NCBI RefSeq assembly: GCF_036541335.1
Contig: NZ_JAZHBO010000001.1
Location: 186,001 to 250,000, forward strand
Direction: 5' to 3'
Length of the DNA stretch: 64,000 nt
Origin: Aquilutibacter rugosus
GTDB taxonomy: Bacteria; Pseudomonadota; Gammaproteobacteria; Xanthomonadales; Xanthomonadaceae
Part shown: in pieces, positions 48,479-59,068 of the stretch
Layout: each line of letters begins with the position of its first letter
Numbering within the stretch: position 1 is the first letter of the stretch
The notes under the pieces: model-generated
Database searches by the model: none
Seen by the model: only the letters and a program-made list of their open reading frames with translations
Told to the model about the DNA's origin: nothing
Position numbers and translations under genes: made by a program

Positions 48479-48907
48479 ATGACCTCAAATACTTATGAAC
48501 CCCTGATCGGCACCGGCGGTCAGCCGAGCCCGCAACACCTTGCCGACCTGATGCAACAGGGTGTCCGCAGCATCATCAATTTGCGCGCAGCCGAGGAGCC
48601 CGTCGATTTTGACGAAGCCCAAGCCTGCGCCGACCTGGGCCTGTCGTATCAGAATCTGCCGGTCGCCGGCGGTGATGCAATTGACGCCGCTACCGTGCAG
48701 GCATTCTCGCGCCTACTGGCAGATGCCGGCAACAAAGGCACGGTGTTTGTCCACTGCGCTAGCGGCAATCGGGCCGGTGCCATGCTTGCACTGGATCGCA
48801 TCGGTGCCGGTGGCGACGTCGAAGAAGCCATCGCCTACGGCAAGCAATATGGTTTGGATAGTCTGACGGAACGCGTTCGCGCCATCGCAGCGACACTGCC
48901 GCGCTAA
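48479..48907 (+). CDS. DUF442 (Blh N-terminal, phosphatase-like) protein
   Basis: The 142-residue cytoplasmic protein has the dual-specificity-phosphatase-like DUF442 fold: GQPSPQHLADLMQQGVRSIINLR, then the active-site loop VHCASGNRAG with Cys93 and Arg98. The C-x4-R spacing follows DUF442 and rhodanese-like proteins; true phosphatases have C-x5-R. It may handle persulfide sulfur at Cys93. In related species this domain is fused to the Blh dioxygenase, which supports a shared pathway here. It is the last gene on the bigR arm, 28 bases after the exporter. A short CGCGGC/GCCGCG hairpin follows it. Confidence 0.9.
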   Translation: MTSNTYEPLIGTGGQPSPQHLADLMQQGVRSIINLRAAEEPVDFDEAQACADLGLSYQNLPVAGGDAIDAATVQAFSRLLADAGNKGTVFVHCASGNRAGAMLALDRIGAGGDVEEAIAYGKQYGLDSLTERVRAIAATLPR

Positions 48908-48933
48908 GCTAGCGCGGCAATGCCGCGAGATTC

Positions 48934-50766
48934 TTATTCGACGGTTACCGATTTAGCGAGATTACGCGGCTTGTCCACGTCGGTGCCGACGGCCAGTGCC
49001 GTGTGGTACGACAGCAACTGCACCGGAATCGTGTGCACGATGGGCGACAGCACCCCGGTGTGACGCGGAGTGCGAATCACATGCACCTGCTCGGCCTCGC
49101 TGAAGTTGCTGTCGAGATCGGCGAATACGAACATTTCACCGCCGCGAGCGCGCACTTCCTGGATATTGGATTTGACCTTTTCCAGCAGCTGATCGTTCGG
49201 AGCGATCACGACCACCGGCATGGACTCATCGACCAGGGCCAAGGGGCCATGCTTGAGTTCACCGGCGGGATACGCTTCGGCGTGGATGTACGAGATTTCC
49301 TTGAGCTTGAGCGCACCCTCCAGTGCGATCGGATAATGCACGCCGCGACCCAGGAACAGAGCGTTGTGCTTGGGTGCAAACTTTTCGGCCCAGGCAATGA
49401 TTTGCGGCTCGATGTTCAGCGCATGCTGCACCGAACCCGGCAATGCCCGCAGTTCTTCAAGGTAACCGTGTTCCTGCTCCGCAGTCAGACGGCCCTTGAC
49501 CTTGGCCAAGGTGCAGGCCAGCGTAAACAGCGCCACCAGTTGCGTGGTGAAGGCCTTGGTCGAGGCCACACCGATTTCGGCGCCGGCACGCGTGTAGTAC
49601 ACAATCTTGGATGCACGCGGAATGGCCGACTCGGGCACGTTGCAGATCGAGAGCGTCTGCTCCATGCCTTGCGACTTGGCGTACTTGAGCGCTTCCATGG
49701 TGTCGAGCGTTTCGCCCGACTGCGAGATGGTGACGATCAGTTCTTTCGGGTTGGCAACGATATCGCGGTAACGGTATTCCGAAGCGATCTCGACATCGCA
49801 ACGGATGCCGGCGATTGATTCGATCCAGTACTTGGCCGTCATACCCGCGTAGTACGAAGTACCGCAAGCCAGAATCTTGACGGCATCAATGGCGTCAAAC
49901 ACTTCGGCAGCTTTATCGCCGAACAGTTCCGGTCCGAAGCCGTTGTTATCGATCACCGCCTCAATGGTGTCACTCACAGCGCGCGGTTGCTCGTGGATTT
50001 CCTTTTGCATGAAGTGACGGTACGGGCCGAGTTCGAGCGAAGACAACGACACATCGGAGACATGTTCGGGACGCTCAACGACCTGGTCGTTGCCGTCGAA
50101 CACGGTGACCTTGTCGCGGGTCACTTCGGCGGTGTCGCCTTCCTCAAGGAATTGGACGCGACGCGTGGCCTGCAGAATTGCGGAGACATCGGAGGCGATA
50201 AAGTTCTCGCCCTCGCCCAGACCGATCAGCAAGGGGCATCCTTGGCGTGCGGCAATCAGGCGGTTGGGTTCGTTCTTGCTGATCACGGCAATCGCGAAGG
50301 CACCATGCAGTTCCTTGACGGCCGTTTGCACGGCATGCAGCAGATCCAGGCCTTTTTTCTGGTACGAATGCACCAGATGGGCGATGACCTCGGTGTCGGT
50401 CTGCGACTCGAACACGTAGCCTTCGGCCTGCAGACGAGCGCGCATTTGTTCGTGATTTTCGATGATGCCGTTGTGCACCAGCGCCAGCTCGCCGAACGAA
50501 ACGTGCGGGTGCGCGTTGGATTCGGTCACGCCGCCGTGGGTGGCCCAGCGGGTGTGGCCGATTCCCAGTGGCGATTCGAGGTGCTGTTCAGCAGCAGCAT
50601 TGGCCATCTCGGCAACGCGACCGGTGCGGCGCACGCGTTTGACGTCGTCATGATCAATCACGGCGATACCGGCCGAGTCATAGCCACGGTATTCGAGGCG
50701 GCTAAGGCCTTCGACCAGAACGGGAACGATATTGCGATTGGCGATGGCGCCGACGATTCCGCACAT
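48934..50766 (-). CDS. glmS: Glutamine-fructose-6-phosphate aminotransferase (isomerizing)
   Basis: GlmS makes glucosamine 6-phosphate from fructose 6-phosphate and glutamine, the entry to UDP-GlcNAc, peptidoglycan and LPS. The 610-residue protein begins MCGIVGAIANRN, so Cys2 is the N-terminal glutaminase nucleophile. GHTRWATHGGVTESNAHPH and HNGIIENHEQMR follow. Two SIS domains hold ACGTSYYAGM, TISQSGETLDTMEAL and STKAFTTQL, and the C-terminal KPRNLAKSVTVE is the conserved end. It is 52 bases downstream of glmU on the same strand. No glmS ribozyme is expected or seen. Confidence 0.98.
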   Translation of the reverse strand: MCGIVGAIANRNIVPVLVEGLSRLEYRGYDSAGIAVIDHDDVKRVRRTGRVAEMANAAAEQHLESPLGIGHTRWATHGGVTESNAHPHVSFGELALVHNGIIENHEQMRARLQAEGYVFESQTDTEVIAHLVHSYQKKGLDLLHAVQTAVKELHGAFAIAVISKNEPNRLIAARQGCPLLIGLGEGENFIASDVSAILQATRRVQFLEEGDTAEVTRDKVTVFDGNDQVVERPEHVSDVSLSSLELGPYRHFMQKEIHEQPRAVSDTIEAVIDNNGFGPELFGDKAAEVFDAIDAVKILACGTSYYAGMTAKYWIESIAGIRCDVEIASEYRYRDIVANPKELIVTISQSGETLDTMEALKYAKSQGMEQTLSICNVPESAIPRASKIVYYTRAGAEIGVASTKAFTTQLVALFTLACTLAKVKGRLTAEQEHGYLEELRALPGSVQHALNIEPQIIAWAEKFAPKHNALFLGRGVHYPIALEGALKLKEISYIHAEAYPAGELKHGPLALVDESMPVVVIAPNDQLLEKVKSNIQEVRARGGEMFVFADLDSNFSEAEQVHVIRTPRHTGVLSPIVHTIPVQLLSYHTALAVGTDVDKPRNLAKSVTVE

Positions 50767-50818
50767 GAATTGCGCTTCCTGATAGGTGTTGCGTTAAAGG
50801 ATCATTCTAGCAAACGGG

Positions 50819-52186
50819 TCAGGACTTCTTGACCGGTCGCTGCCAGCCCGGCACCGAGGCTTGACGGCCCCGCGCTAGGGTCAGCTGGTCGTTGGGTGCA
50901 TCTTTGGTAATGGTGGAGCCGGCACCAATGGTGGCTCCGGCGCCAATTGTGACCGGTGCCACCAGCGACGAGTTGGAACCGATAAAGGCATTGTCGCCGA
51001 TCACGGTCTTGCTCTTGTTGACGCCGTCGTAATTGCAGGTGATGGTGCCGGCGCCGATGTTCACCTTGCGACCGATTTCGGCATCGCCGATATAGGTCAG
51101 GTGATTGGCCTTGCTGCCCTCGCCCAGTACGGCGTTCTTGATCTCAACAAAGTTGCCGACGTGCGAGTCGAGCTTGAGCTGTGCGCCCGGACGCAGGCGG
51201 GCATACGGTCCGATGGTGGCGCGGCCTTCGACCGTAGCGCCGTCGATATCGCAATGGGCCTGCAGCACGCTGCCGTCGCCGATGTTCGCGTTGCGGATGC
51301 GGGTGAACGGTCCGATGCGGACATTGCTGCCGAGGGTGACATTGCCTTCGAAAATGACATCGACATCGACATCGATGTCGGTACCGGCGGTGACCGTGCC
51401 GCGAATATCCACGCGCGCGGGATCAGCAAAGCGCACACCCTGACGGCAGAGCTCGCGCACCGCACGACGCTGATACGCACGCTCCAGCTGCGCCAGTTGC
51501 CAGGGATCGTTGGCGCCCTCGACTTCGATGGGGTCGTCAACATGCGTGACACCGGCCGCGTTGAACTCAGCATCGGCCTTTGCAAAGATATCGGTAAGGT
51601 AGTACTCGCCTTGGGCGTTGTTGTTCTTGAGATCGCTCAGCCAGCGCTTGAGGTCAGCGGCGTTGGCAACCAGAATGCCGGTGTTGATCGTTCTGATCTC
51701 GAGCGTGTCTTTGTCCGCATCCTTTTGCTCGACGATGGCGCTGACATGGCCTTGCTCGTTGCGAACCACGCGGCCGTAACCATTCGGATCGGCCAAGTCG
51801 GCAACCAGCACTGCGAACGGACGTTCGTTACGCAGCAGTTCCTCGAGGGCGTTGACGGTAATCAGCGGCACGTCGCCGTAGAGCACCAGCACGCGTGCAT
51901 TATCAGGGACATTGCCGATCACTTGCTGCACGGCATGGCCGGTACCCAGACGTTCTTTCTGTTCGGCCCAGCGCAAATCCTGCTGCTGCGCGATGGCATC
52001 AAGGACCTGTTGGCCCTCATGGCCGTAAACCACGTGAATGGCCTCGGCATGCAAAGAGCGGGCGGTATCGATCACATGACCGAGCATGGGCTTGCCGGCG
52101 ACTTTTTGCAGGACCTTGGGCAAGGTCGATTTCATGCGGGTGCCGGCACCGGCGGCGAGAATCACAACATGCAGGGGTTGCGGCAT
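50819..52186 (-). CDS. glmU: Bifunctional UDP-GlcNAc pyrophosphorylase / glucosamine-1-phosphate acetyltransferase
   Basis: GlmU acetylates glucosamine 1-phosphate and couples it to UTP, giving UDP-GlcNAc. The 455-residue protein has the N-terminal nucleotidyltransferase loop LAAGAGTRMKSTLPKVLQ and VLYGDVPLI. The C-terminal left-handed beta-helix holds hexapeptide repeats and the acetyl-CoA region KSKTVIGDNAFIGSNSSLVAPV. It lies directly upstream of glmS and is divergent from the GtrA-like gene with a 65-base gap. The glmU-glmS order is common in gammaproteobacteria, usually near the atp operon, as here. Confidence 0.98.
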   Translation of the reverse strand: MPQPLHVVILAAGAGTRMKSTLPKVLQKVAGKPMLGHVIDTARSLHAEAIHVVYGHEGQQVLDAIAQQQDLRWAEQKERLGTGHAVQQVIGNVPDNARVLVLYGDVPLITVNALEELLRNERPFAVLVADLADPNGYGRVVRNEQGHVSAIVEQKDADKDTLEIRTINTGILVANAADLKRWLSDLKNNNAQGEYYLTDIFAKADAEFNAAGVTHVDDPIEVEGANDPWQLAQLERAYQRRAVRELCRQGVRFADPARVDIRGTVTAGTDIDVDVDVIFEGNVTLGSNVRIGPFTRIRNANIGDGSVLQAHCDIDGATVEGRATIGPYARLRPGAQLKLDSHVGNFVEIKNAVLGEGSKANHLTYIGDAEIGRKVNIGAGTITCNYDGVNKSKTVIGDNAFIGSNSSLVAPVTIGAGATIGAGSTITKDAPNDQLTLARGRQASVPGWQRPVKKS

Positions 52187-52251
52187 CGGGAGGTTCCGTA
52201 TCCATTACACTAATCCCTACCATTCTAGCGGTTCCTTGCCCAATTCCACCC

Positions 52252-52641
52252 ATGAGCCTGCGCCGTCAGACCGTCCTTTATATTTTCGTTGGCGCGATTC
52301 AATTTCTGGTCGATTGGGGCGTCATGGTGCTGTTATCCGACCCGCGACTGGGGATTCACGTCGAGTTCGCCAATATCGCGGGCCGCATTGCCGGCGCCAC
52401 CTTGGGATTTTTTCTCAACGGCAAGTTGACCTTTAAAGCGGATCACACCAAGGTCGGGCGGCGGCAGTTCGCCAAATTCGTGTCGGTGTGGGCGGTGTGC
52501 ACGGCCGTTTCCACCATGGCCATTCACTATGTCGAGCAACATTACGGTCTGTCCGCAGCGCAATGGTCAAAACCTGCCGTCGAGTTCGGAACCGGCATTT
52601 TCGGCTTTCTGCTCTCGCGGCATTGGATCTATCACCGTTAA
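52252..52641 (+). CDS. GtrA-family small membrane protein
   Basis: The 129-residue protein has four membrane helices in the GtrA pattern: VLYIFVGAIQFLVDWGVMVLL, IAGRIAGATLGFFLNGKLTF, FAKFVSVWAVCTAVSTMAI, and the C-terminal VEFGTGIFGFLLSRHWIYH. GtrA proteins are thought to flip polyprenyl-linked sugars for surface glycan modification. No glycosyltransferase gene is adjacent. Frames beginning further upstream overlap glmU and are rejected. The 116 bases after it show no gene. Confidence 0.88.
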   Translation: MSLRRQTVLYIFVGAIQFLVDWGVMVLLSDPRLGIHVEFANIAGRIAGATLGFFLNGKLTFKADHTKVGRRQFAKFVSVWAVCTAVSTMAIHYVEQHYGLSAAQWSKPAVEFGTGIFGFLLSRHWIYHR

Positions 52642-52757
52642 TTGCCGGCGATAGCAGCGCCTTCGTGTGAATTGCTTAGGGCGCTGACTTTCGGCACATG
52701 GTGGGCCGCGTATTAGGGGCGGATACTCGAAGGCATCCTCCTCCTTGAGATGTTGCC

Positions 52758-54611
52758 ATGTCCCGTCAAACGTTGACCGCTCGTCCCGCTGCACTGGCTT
52801 TGGCCATTGCCCTGACGCTTGGCGCTACTACGGTCGCTCCGTTGTCCGTTGCTCAGGCTGCAACATCGTCTACGGCGACTGCGAGCTCATCGGCCGCTAC
52901 AGCACCCGCCACTGCACCCGCCTCGCCGGAATGGGTAAAGCGTAGCAACGAATTTGCGCAGATCCTGCTCAAGGCACAGGTGCAGTTCTCCCCCGAGTCG
53001 GCGAGCTTCTTCGGCATTCCGGGCTACGACGACAAGGTCTTTGATCTCGGCCCCAATCTCGAGCAGCGGCAAACGCAGGCGCTGGAGCAGGCTATGGCAC
53101 AGCTCAATAAAAAGCTGCAGGTCGAACGCGATCCGAACGTGCGCCAGGATCTGCAGATCATGATCAATCAGGCCAAGGAAAGCATTGATGGCATCGCCAT
53201 CAGTCAGCGCAACTTGGTGACCTGGATCGATGTGCCGGGTGCCGTGTTCGGCGGTGTGCAGGGTCTGTTGTCGGATCAGGTGCAGGCCGAGCGACGCCCG
53301 TTTGCCTTGACGCGTCTGCAACGCTATCTGGGGCTGGCGCCGGGTTCAACGCCGCTGACGCAGCTCGCCAAGGACCGTTACGCCGAAAGCCTGCAGCGTC
53401 CGAATGTGGTCATGCCTTCGAAACTGGAAGTCGAAGATGCATTGGCCAAGACCGATATCTATATCGCGGGCATCGGCAAGCTGTTCGAAAAGTACAAGTT
53501 CACCGATGCAGGCCCTGCGCTGGCTGCGCTGAAGACGCAGATGACCGATTACGCGCAATGGACGCGCACGGAGGTGCTGCTGAAGGCACGCCCGGACGCT
53601 CGTTTACCCGCCGAGGTCTATGCCTACTCACTCCGTCAGAAGGGCATCGACATCAGCCCGCAGGAACTGATTGCCCGCGCCGAAACGCAGTTCATGGAAA
53701 CGCGCGCCGCGATGCGTCAGCTGGCGCCGCTGGTGGCCAAGCAGCAGGGTCTGAAGAACATCAAGGATCCGTCCGATTACGTGGCGGTGCTAAAAGCCCT
53801 GAAATCCAAGACGATTCCGAACGACAAACTCGAATCGTCGTACCGCACGGTCATCGATCAGATTGATCCGATCATCCGTCGTGAGCGCATCGTCGATGTG
53901 CCGCAACGTCCGATGGTGATGCGTCTGGGCTCCGAAGCCGAGTCCGCTGCACAGCCGGCACCGCACTTCCTGCCGGCACCGATGATCGGTAACACCGGTC
54001 AGCAGGGACAGTTCGTATTGCCGATGACCGTCAAGGGCGCCGACGGTAAATCACTGGCCTACGATGACTTCAACAATGAATCCGTGCGTTGGACACTGTC
54101 CGCTCACGAAGGCCGTCCGGGTCATGAGCTGCAGTTCACACGCATGCTGGAAAAAGGCGTCTCGATGGCCCGTTCCATGTTTGCGTTCAATAGCGTCAAT
54201 GTCGAAGGCTGGGCTCTCTACGCCGAAGCCGAAATGGTTCCCTATGAGCCGCTCGATGGCCAGCTGTTTGCGCTGCAGTTCCGCCTGATGCGTGCGGCGC
54301 GTGCCATCCTAGATCCCATGCTCAATCTCGGTCTGACCGATCGTGCGCGTGCGGGTGAGATTCTGGAGCAGGATGTCGGCCTGTCGCCGGCGATGGCCAA
54401 GCAGGAACTTGACCGTTACATGTTCAATTCACCGGGCCAAGCCGGTTCGTACTTCTACGGGTATCAGCGTCTGATGCAGCTGCGCATGGATACCGAGGTC
54501 AAGATGGGCCGCAAGTTCGACCGTCTGGGGTTCAACAACTTCATCCTCGACCAGGGCATGTTGCCGCCTGAGTTGCTCAAGCAAGCCGTAGACGAACAGT
54601 TCGCGAAGTAA
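52758..54611 (+). CDS. Secreted DUF885 metallopeptidase-like protein
   Basis: The 617-residue exported protein has a signal peptide (ALALAIALTLGATTVAPLSVAQA) and an Ala/Thr/Ser-rich linker to about residue 52. The DUF885 domain covers the rest. The presumed zinc site is HEGRPGHE (residues 450-457), with a downstream glutamate in NVEGWALYAEAEM. The family resembles carboxypeptidase-like M32/M49 gluzincins, but the substrate is not established. The helical C-terminus ends in SYFYGYQRLMQLR. The stop codon abuts the inverted repeat that separates it from atpC. Confidence 0.9.
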   Translation: MSRQTLTARPAALALAIALTLGATTVAPLSVAQAATSSTATASSSAATAPATAPASPEWVKRSNEFAQILLKAQVQFSPESASFFGIPGYDDKVFDLGPNLEQRQTQALEQAMAQLNKKLQVERDPNVRQDLQIMINQAKESIDGIAISQRNLVTWIDVPGAVFGGVQGLLSDQVQAERRPFALTRLQRYLGLAPGSTPLTQLAKDRYAESLQRPNVVMPSKLEVEDALAKTDIYIAGIGKLFEKYKFTDAGPALAALKTQMTDYAQWTRTEVLLKARPDARLPAEVYAYSLRQKGIDISPQELIARAETQFMETRAAMRQLAPLVAKQQGLKNIKDPSDYVAVLKALKSKTIPNDKLESSYRTVIDQIDPIIRRERIVDVPQRPMVMRLGSEAESAAQPAPHFLPAPMIGNTGQQGQFVLPMTVKGADGKSLAYDDFNNESVRWTLSAHEGRPGHELQFTRMLEKGVSMARSMFAFNSVNVEGWALYAEAEMVPYEPLDGQLFALQFRLMRAARAILDPMLNLGLTDRARAGEILEQDVGLSPAMAKQELDRYMFNSPGQAGSYFYGYQRLMQLRMDTEVKMGRKFDRLGFNNFILDQGMLPPELLKQAVDEQFAK

Positions 54612-54734
54612 AAATGGGGACGGAGGCAATTAATTTGACTTAACAATTGCTGGCAAAGGGTGAAAGCCGGCGCAACGCGCCGCGGCAACCCTGCCAATTG
54701 TTAAGGCAAATTAATTGCCTCCGTCCCCATTTTT
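54611..54734. repeat. REPIN/MITE-like long inverted repeat
   Basis: The left arm (54611-54649) and right arm (54695-54734) are about 39-base inverted repeats with one mismatch. Each holds GGGGACGGAGG, CAATTAATTT and TTAACAATTG. The roughly 45-base centre is itself partly palindromic (TGGCAAAGGG / CCCTGCCA around a GC-rich core). The whole can fold into one long hairpin. It lies between the convergent ends of the DUF885 gene and atpC, and may also terminate both transcripts. GGGGACGGAGG-type ends are recalled from elements mobilised by RAYT (REP-associated tyrosine) transposases; no such gene is in the window. Confidence 0.85.
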
Positions 54735-54738
54735 AATC

Positions 54739-55161
54739 TCAGTGCTTCAGCGTTTTGCGCAGGCGCTCGAGAGCGGAGAGCTGCGCCAACGACATGGCAA
54801 GCTGAGTCTGGGCCTGTTCCAGCGACATCTTGGGATCGTTGGATGCCAGGATGCGCTCGGCTTCTTCCTTGGCGGCACGTACCGACGCTTCGTCGATATC
54901 CTGCGCGCGGATGGCGGTGTCGGCCAGAACGGTCACCACCTCGGGTTGCACCTCTAGGATGCCGCCCGAAATGGCAAAGTCCAGATGTTCGCCGCTCGGC
55001 AAGGTCACAACGACCTTGCCGGGCTTGAGACGCGTAATCAGCGGCGCGTGCTTGGGTGCAATACCCAGCTCACCCAAGACGCCCGTTGCCACAACCAGCG
55101 TGGCGTCGCCGTGGAAGATTTCTTCTTCGGCGCTAACGATGTCGCAGCGGATCGTGCTCAT
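54739..55161 (-). CDS. atpC: ATP synthase epsilon subunit
   Basis: The 140-residue protein of the central stalk has the N-terminal beta-sandwich (CDIVSAEEEIFHGDATLVVAT, GELGIAPKHAPLITRLKPG) and the C-terminal helical hairpin (AKEEAERILAS, LAQLSALERLRKTL) that can inhibit ATPase activity. It is the last gene of the operon, four bases after atpD. The inverted repeat at 54,611-54,734 lies directly downstream. Confidence 0.97.
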   Translation of the reverse strand: MSTIRCDIVSAEEEIFHGDATLVVATGVLGELGIAPKHAPLITRLKPGKVVVTLPSGEHLDFAISGGILEVQPEVVTVLADTAIRAQDIDEASVRAAKEEAERILASNDPKMSLEQAQTQLAMSLAQLSALERLRKTLKH

Positions 55162-55165
55162 GGGA

Positions 55166-56587
55166 TCAGGCCGCCGCGTTCATCTTGTTGGCCTTCTCAA
55201 CGGCTTCTTCGATGCCGCCGACCATGTAGAACGCCTGTTCCGGCAGATGGTCGTATTCGCCATCGACGATGCCCTTGAAGCCACGGATGGTTTCCTTGAG
55301 CGAAACGTACTTGCCCGGCGAACCGGTGAACACTTCGGCCACGTGGAACGGCTGCGAGAAGAAGCGTTCGATCTTACGGGCGCGCGAAACGGCCAGCTTG
55401 TCGTCTTCAGACAGTTCGTCCATACCCAGGATGGCGATGATGTCCTTGAGTTCCTTGTACTTTTGCAGCGTTTGCTGCACGCGTTGCGCGGTGTCGTAGT
55501 GTTCAGCACCGATCACGTTCGGATCCATCTGACGCGAGGTCGAGTCGAGCGGATCGACGGCCGGATAGATACCCAGCGAAGCGATGTTACGCGACAGCGT
55601 TACGGTCGAGTCCAAGTGGGCGAAGGTCGTAGCAGGCGACGGGTCGGTCAAGTCGTCGGCGGGAACGTAGACGGCCTGGATCGAGGTGATCGAGCCGGAC
55701 TTGGTCGAGGTGATGCGTTCCTGCAGAACACCCATTTCTTCGGCCAGAGTCGGCTGATAACCCACGGCGGACGGCATACGGCCCAGCAGAGCCGACACTT
55801 CGGTACCGGCCAGCGTGTAGCGGTAGATGTTGTCGACGAACAGCAGCACGTCCTTACCGCGACCGGTAGCGGCGTCCTTTTCGTCACGGAAGTATTCGGC
55901 CATGGTCAGACCGGTCAGCGCAACGCGCAGACGGTTACCCGGCGGCTCGTTCATTTGGCCGTAGACCATTGCCACCTTATCAAGGACGTTGGAGTCCTTC
56001 ATTTCGTGGTAGAAGTCGTTACCTTCACGAGTACGCTCACCCACACCGGCGAACACGGACAGACCGCTGTGCGCCTTGGCGATGTTGTTGATGAGTTCCA
56101 TCATGTTGACCGTCTTGCCCACGCCGGCGCCGCCGAACAGGCCGACCTTGCCGCCCTTGGCGAACGGGCACATCAGGTCGATCACCTTGATGCCGGTTTC
56201 CAGCAGTTCGGTGGTCGAGGCTTGGTCTTCGTACGAAGGAGCCGAACGGTGAATTTCCCAGGTGTCGTTGTGAACGACCGGACCGGCTTCGTCGATCGGG
56301 TTGCCCAGCACGTCCATGATGCGACCCAGCGTACCGGCGCCAACCGGCACCGAGATGGCGCGATCGGTGTTGACGGCAACCAGGTTACGCTTCAGACCGT
56401 CGGTCGAGCCAAGTGCGATCGCGCGGACCACGCCGTCACCCAGCTGTTGCTGAACTTCGAGCGTGATGGCGGTGCCTTCGACCTTGAGGGCGTCGTACAC
56501 CTTGGGCACGCTGTCACGAGCGAATTCGACGTCGACCACGGCGCCGATGATTTGGACAATCTTGCCTTGTGCGTTGGCGTTGTTCAT
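55166..56587 (-). CDS. atpD: ATP synthase beta subunit
   Basis: The catalytic F1 subunit has 473 residues. The Walker A loop GGAGVGKTVNMMEL, catalytic Glu in GVGERTREGNDF, Walker B VLLFVDNIYRYT, and the GRMPSAVGYQPTLAEEMG and DELSEDDKL (DELSEED-type) segments are present. A strong N-terminal barrel begins KIVQIIGAVVDVEF. The gene lies 24 bases after atpG in the standard operon order. The opposite strand contains a long open frame that is a codon-bias shadow. Confidence 0.99.
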   Translation of the reverse strand: MNNANAQGKIVQIIGAVVDVEFARDSVPKVYDALKVEGTAITLEVQQQLGDGVVRAIALGSTDGLKRNLVAVNTDRAISVPVGAGTLGRIMDVLGNPIDEAGPVVHNDTWEIHRSAPSYEDQASTTELLETGIKVIDLMCPFAKGGKVGLFGGAGVGKTVNMMELINNIAKAHSGLSVFAGVGERTREGNDFYHEMKDSNVLDKVAMVYGQMNEPPGNRLRVALTGLTMAEYFRDEKDAATGRGKDVLLFVDNIYRYTLAGTEVSALLGRMPSAVGYQPTLAEEMGVLQERITSTKSGSITSIQAVYVPADDLTDPSPATTFAHLDSTVTLSRNIASLGIYPAVDPLDSTSRQMDPNVIGAEHYDTAQRVQQTLQKYKELKDIIAILGMDELSEDDKLAVSRARKIERFFSQPFHVAEVFTGSPGKYVSLKETIRGFKGIVDGEYDHLPEQAFYMVGGIEEAVEKANKMNAAA

Positions 56588-56611
56588 GTCTTAAGTTCCT
56601 AAATTAAATGC

Positions 56612-57475
56612 TTAGACCGCGGACGCGCCGCCGACGATTTCCGAGATTTCCTGGGTAATGGCGGCCTGACGGGCCTTGTTGTACACCAGGTTCAGGGTAT
56701 CGATCAGCTTGGTAGCGTTGTCCGATGCGGCCTTCATGGCGACCATGCGCGCGGCATGCTCGGAGGCGACGTTTTCCAGCACGGCCTGGTAGACCAGCGA
56801 CTCGATGTAGCGGGTCAGTACGTGATCGAGCACTTCAGGGGCGCTCGGTTCGTAGATGTAATCCCAGTCGTGCTTGGCGATGGGCGCGTCCGAGGCCGGC
56901 AGCGGGAGCAGCTGCTCCGTCACCGGCTTCTGCGTCATCGTGTTGACGAAATTGTTGTAGCAGACGAACACGCGATCAATGGTGCCGGCACGATAGCCAT
57001 CGAGGGCCACACCGATGACACCGATCAGCTGTTCCAGATGCGGCGCGTCGCCAAGGTGCGTAACCGAAGCGATGATATTGACATCAAGACGGCGGAAGAA
57101 CACCGACGCCTTGGTACCGATAGTCACCAAGTCCACCTCGACGCCCTTGCTCTGCCATTGGCGGAACTCGGTGACGAGCTTGCGGAACATATTGTTGTTC
57201 AGACCGCCGGCCAGGCCGCGGTCCGACGACACGATGACGTAGGCAACGCGTTTCACGTCGCTACGTTCCACCATGTACGGGTGACGGTAATCGGTACTGG
57301 CCTGGGCCAGGTGACCGATCACCTGCTTCATCACGCGGGCATAAGGACGGGATACTTTCATCCGGTCCTGCGCCTTGCGGATCTTGGAAGCCGAGACCAT
57401 TTCGAGCGCACGCGTCACCTTGCGGGTGTTTTGCACGCTCTTGATCTTCGACTTGATTTCGCGGCCGCCTGCCAT
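56612..57475 (-). CDS. atpG: ATP synthase gamma subunit
   Basis: The 287-residue central-shaft subunit has the N-terminal coiled coil (REIKSKIKSVQNTRKVTRALEMVSASKIRKAQ), the Rossmann-like middle (VIVSSDRGLAGGLNNNMFRKL), and the C-terminal helix (ARMVAMKAASDNATKLIDTL then NKARQAAITQEISEIVGGASAV). It rotates inside the alpha3beta3 ring. The length is normal, and it lies 21 bases after atpA. Confidence 0.98.
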   Translation of the reverse strand: MAGGREIKSKIKSVQNTRKVTRALEMVSASKIRKAQDRMKVSRPYARVMKQVIGHLAQASTDYRHPYMVERSDVKRVAYVIVSSDRGLAGGLNNNMFRKLVTEFRQWQSKGVEVDLVTIGTKASVFFRRLDVNIIASVTHLGDAPHLEQLIGVIGVALDGYRAGTIDRVFVCYNNFVNTMTQKPVTEQLLPLPASDAPIAKHDWDYIYEPSAPEVLDHVLTRYIESLVYQAVLENVASEHAARMVAMKAASDNATKLIDTLNLVYNKARQAAITQEISEIVGGASAV

Positions 57476-57496
57476 AGTCTCAGTCCGTCTCCGAAA

Positions 57497-59044
<1,548 letters not shown>

Positions 59045-59068
59045 GGGAGTTCCCTGAAAAATGTTGGC

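Noticed and set aside
49003..52213. Long plus-strand frames over glmS and glmU (271, 281 and 370 codons)
   Set aside because: Shadows of the two well-identified minus-strand genes.
51895..52251. N-terminal extension of the GtrA-like gene
   Set aside because: It is antisense to glmU and low in conserved sequence; the ATG at 52252 begins the first membrane helix segment.
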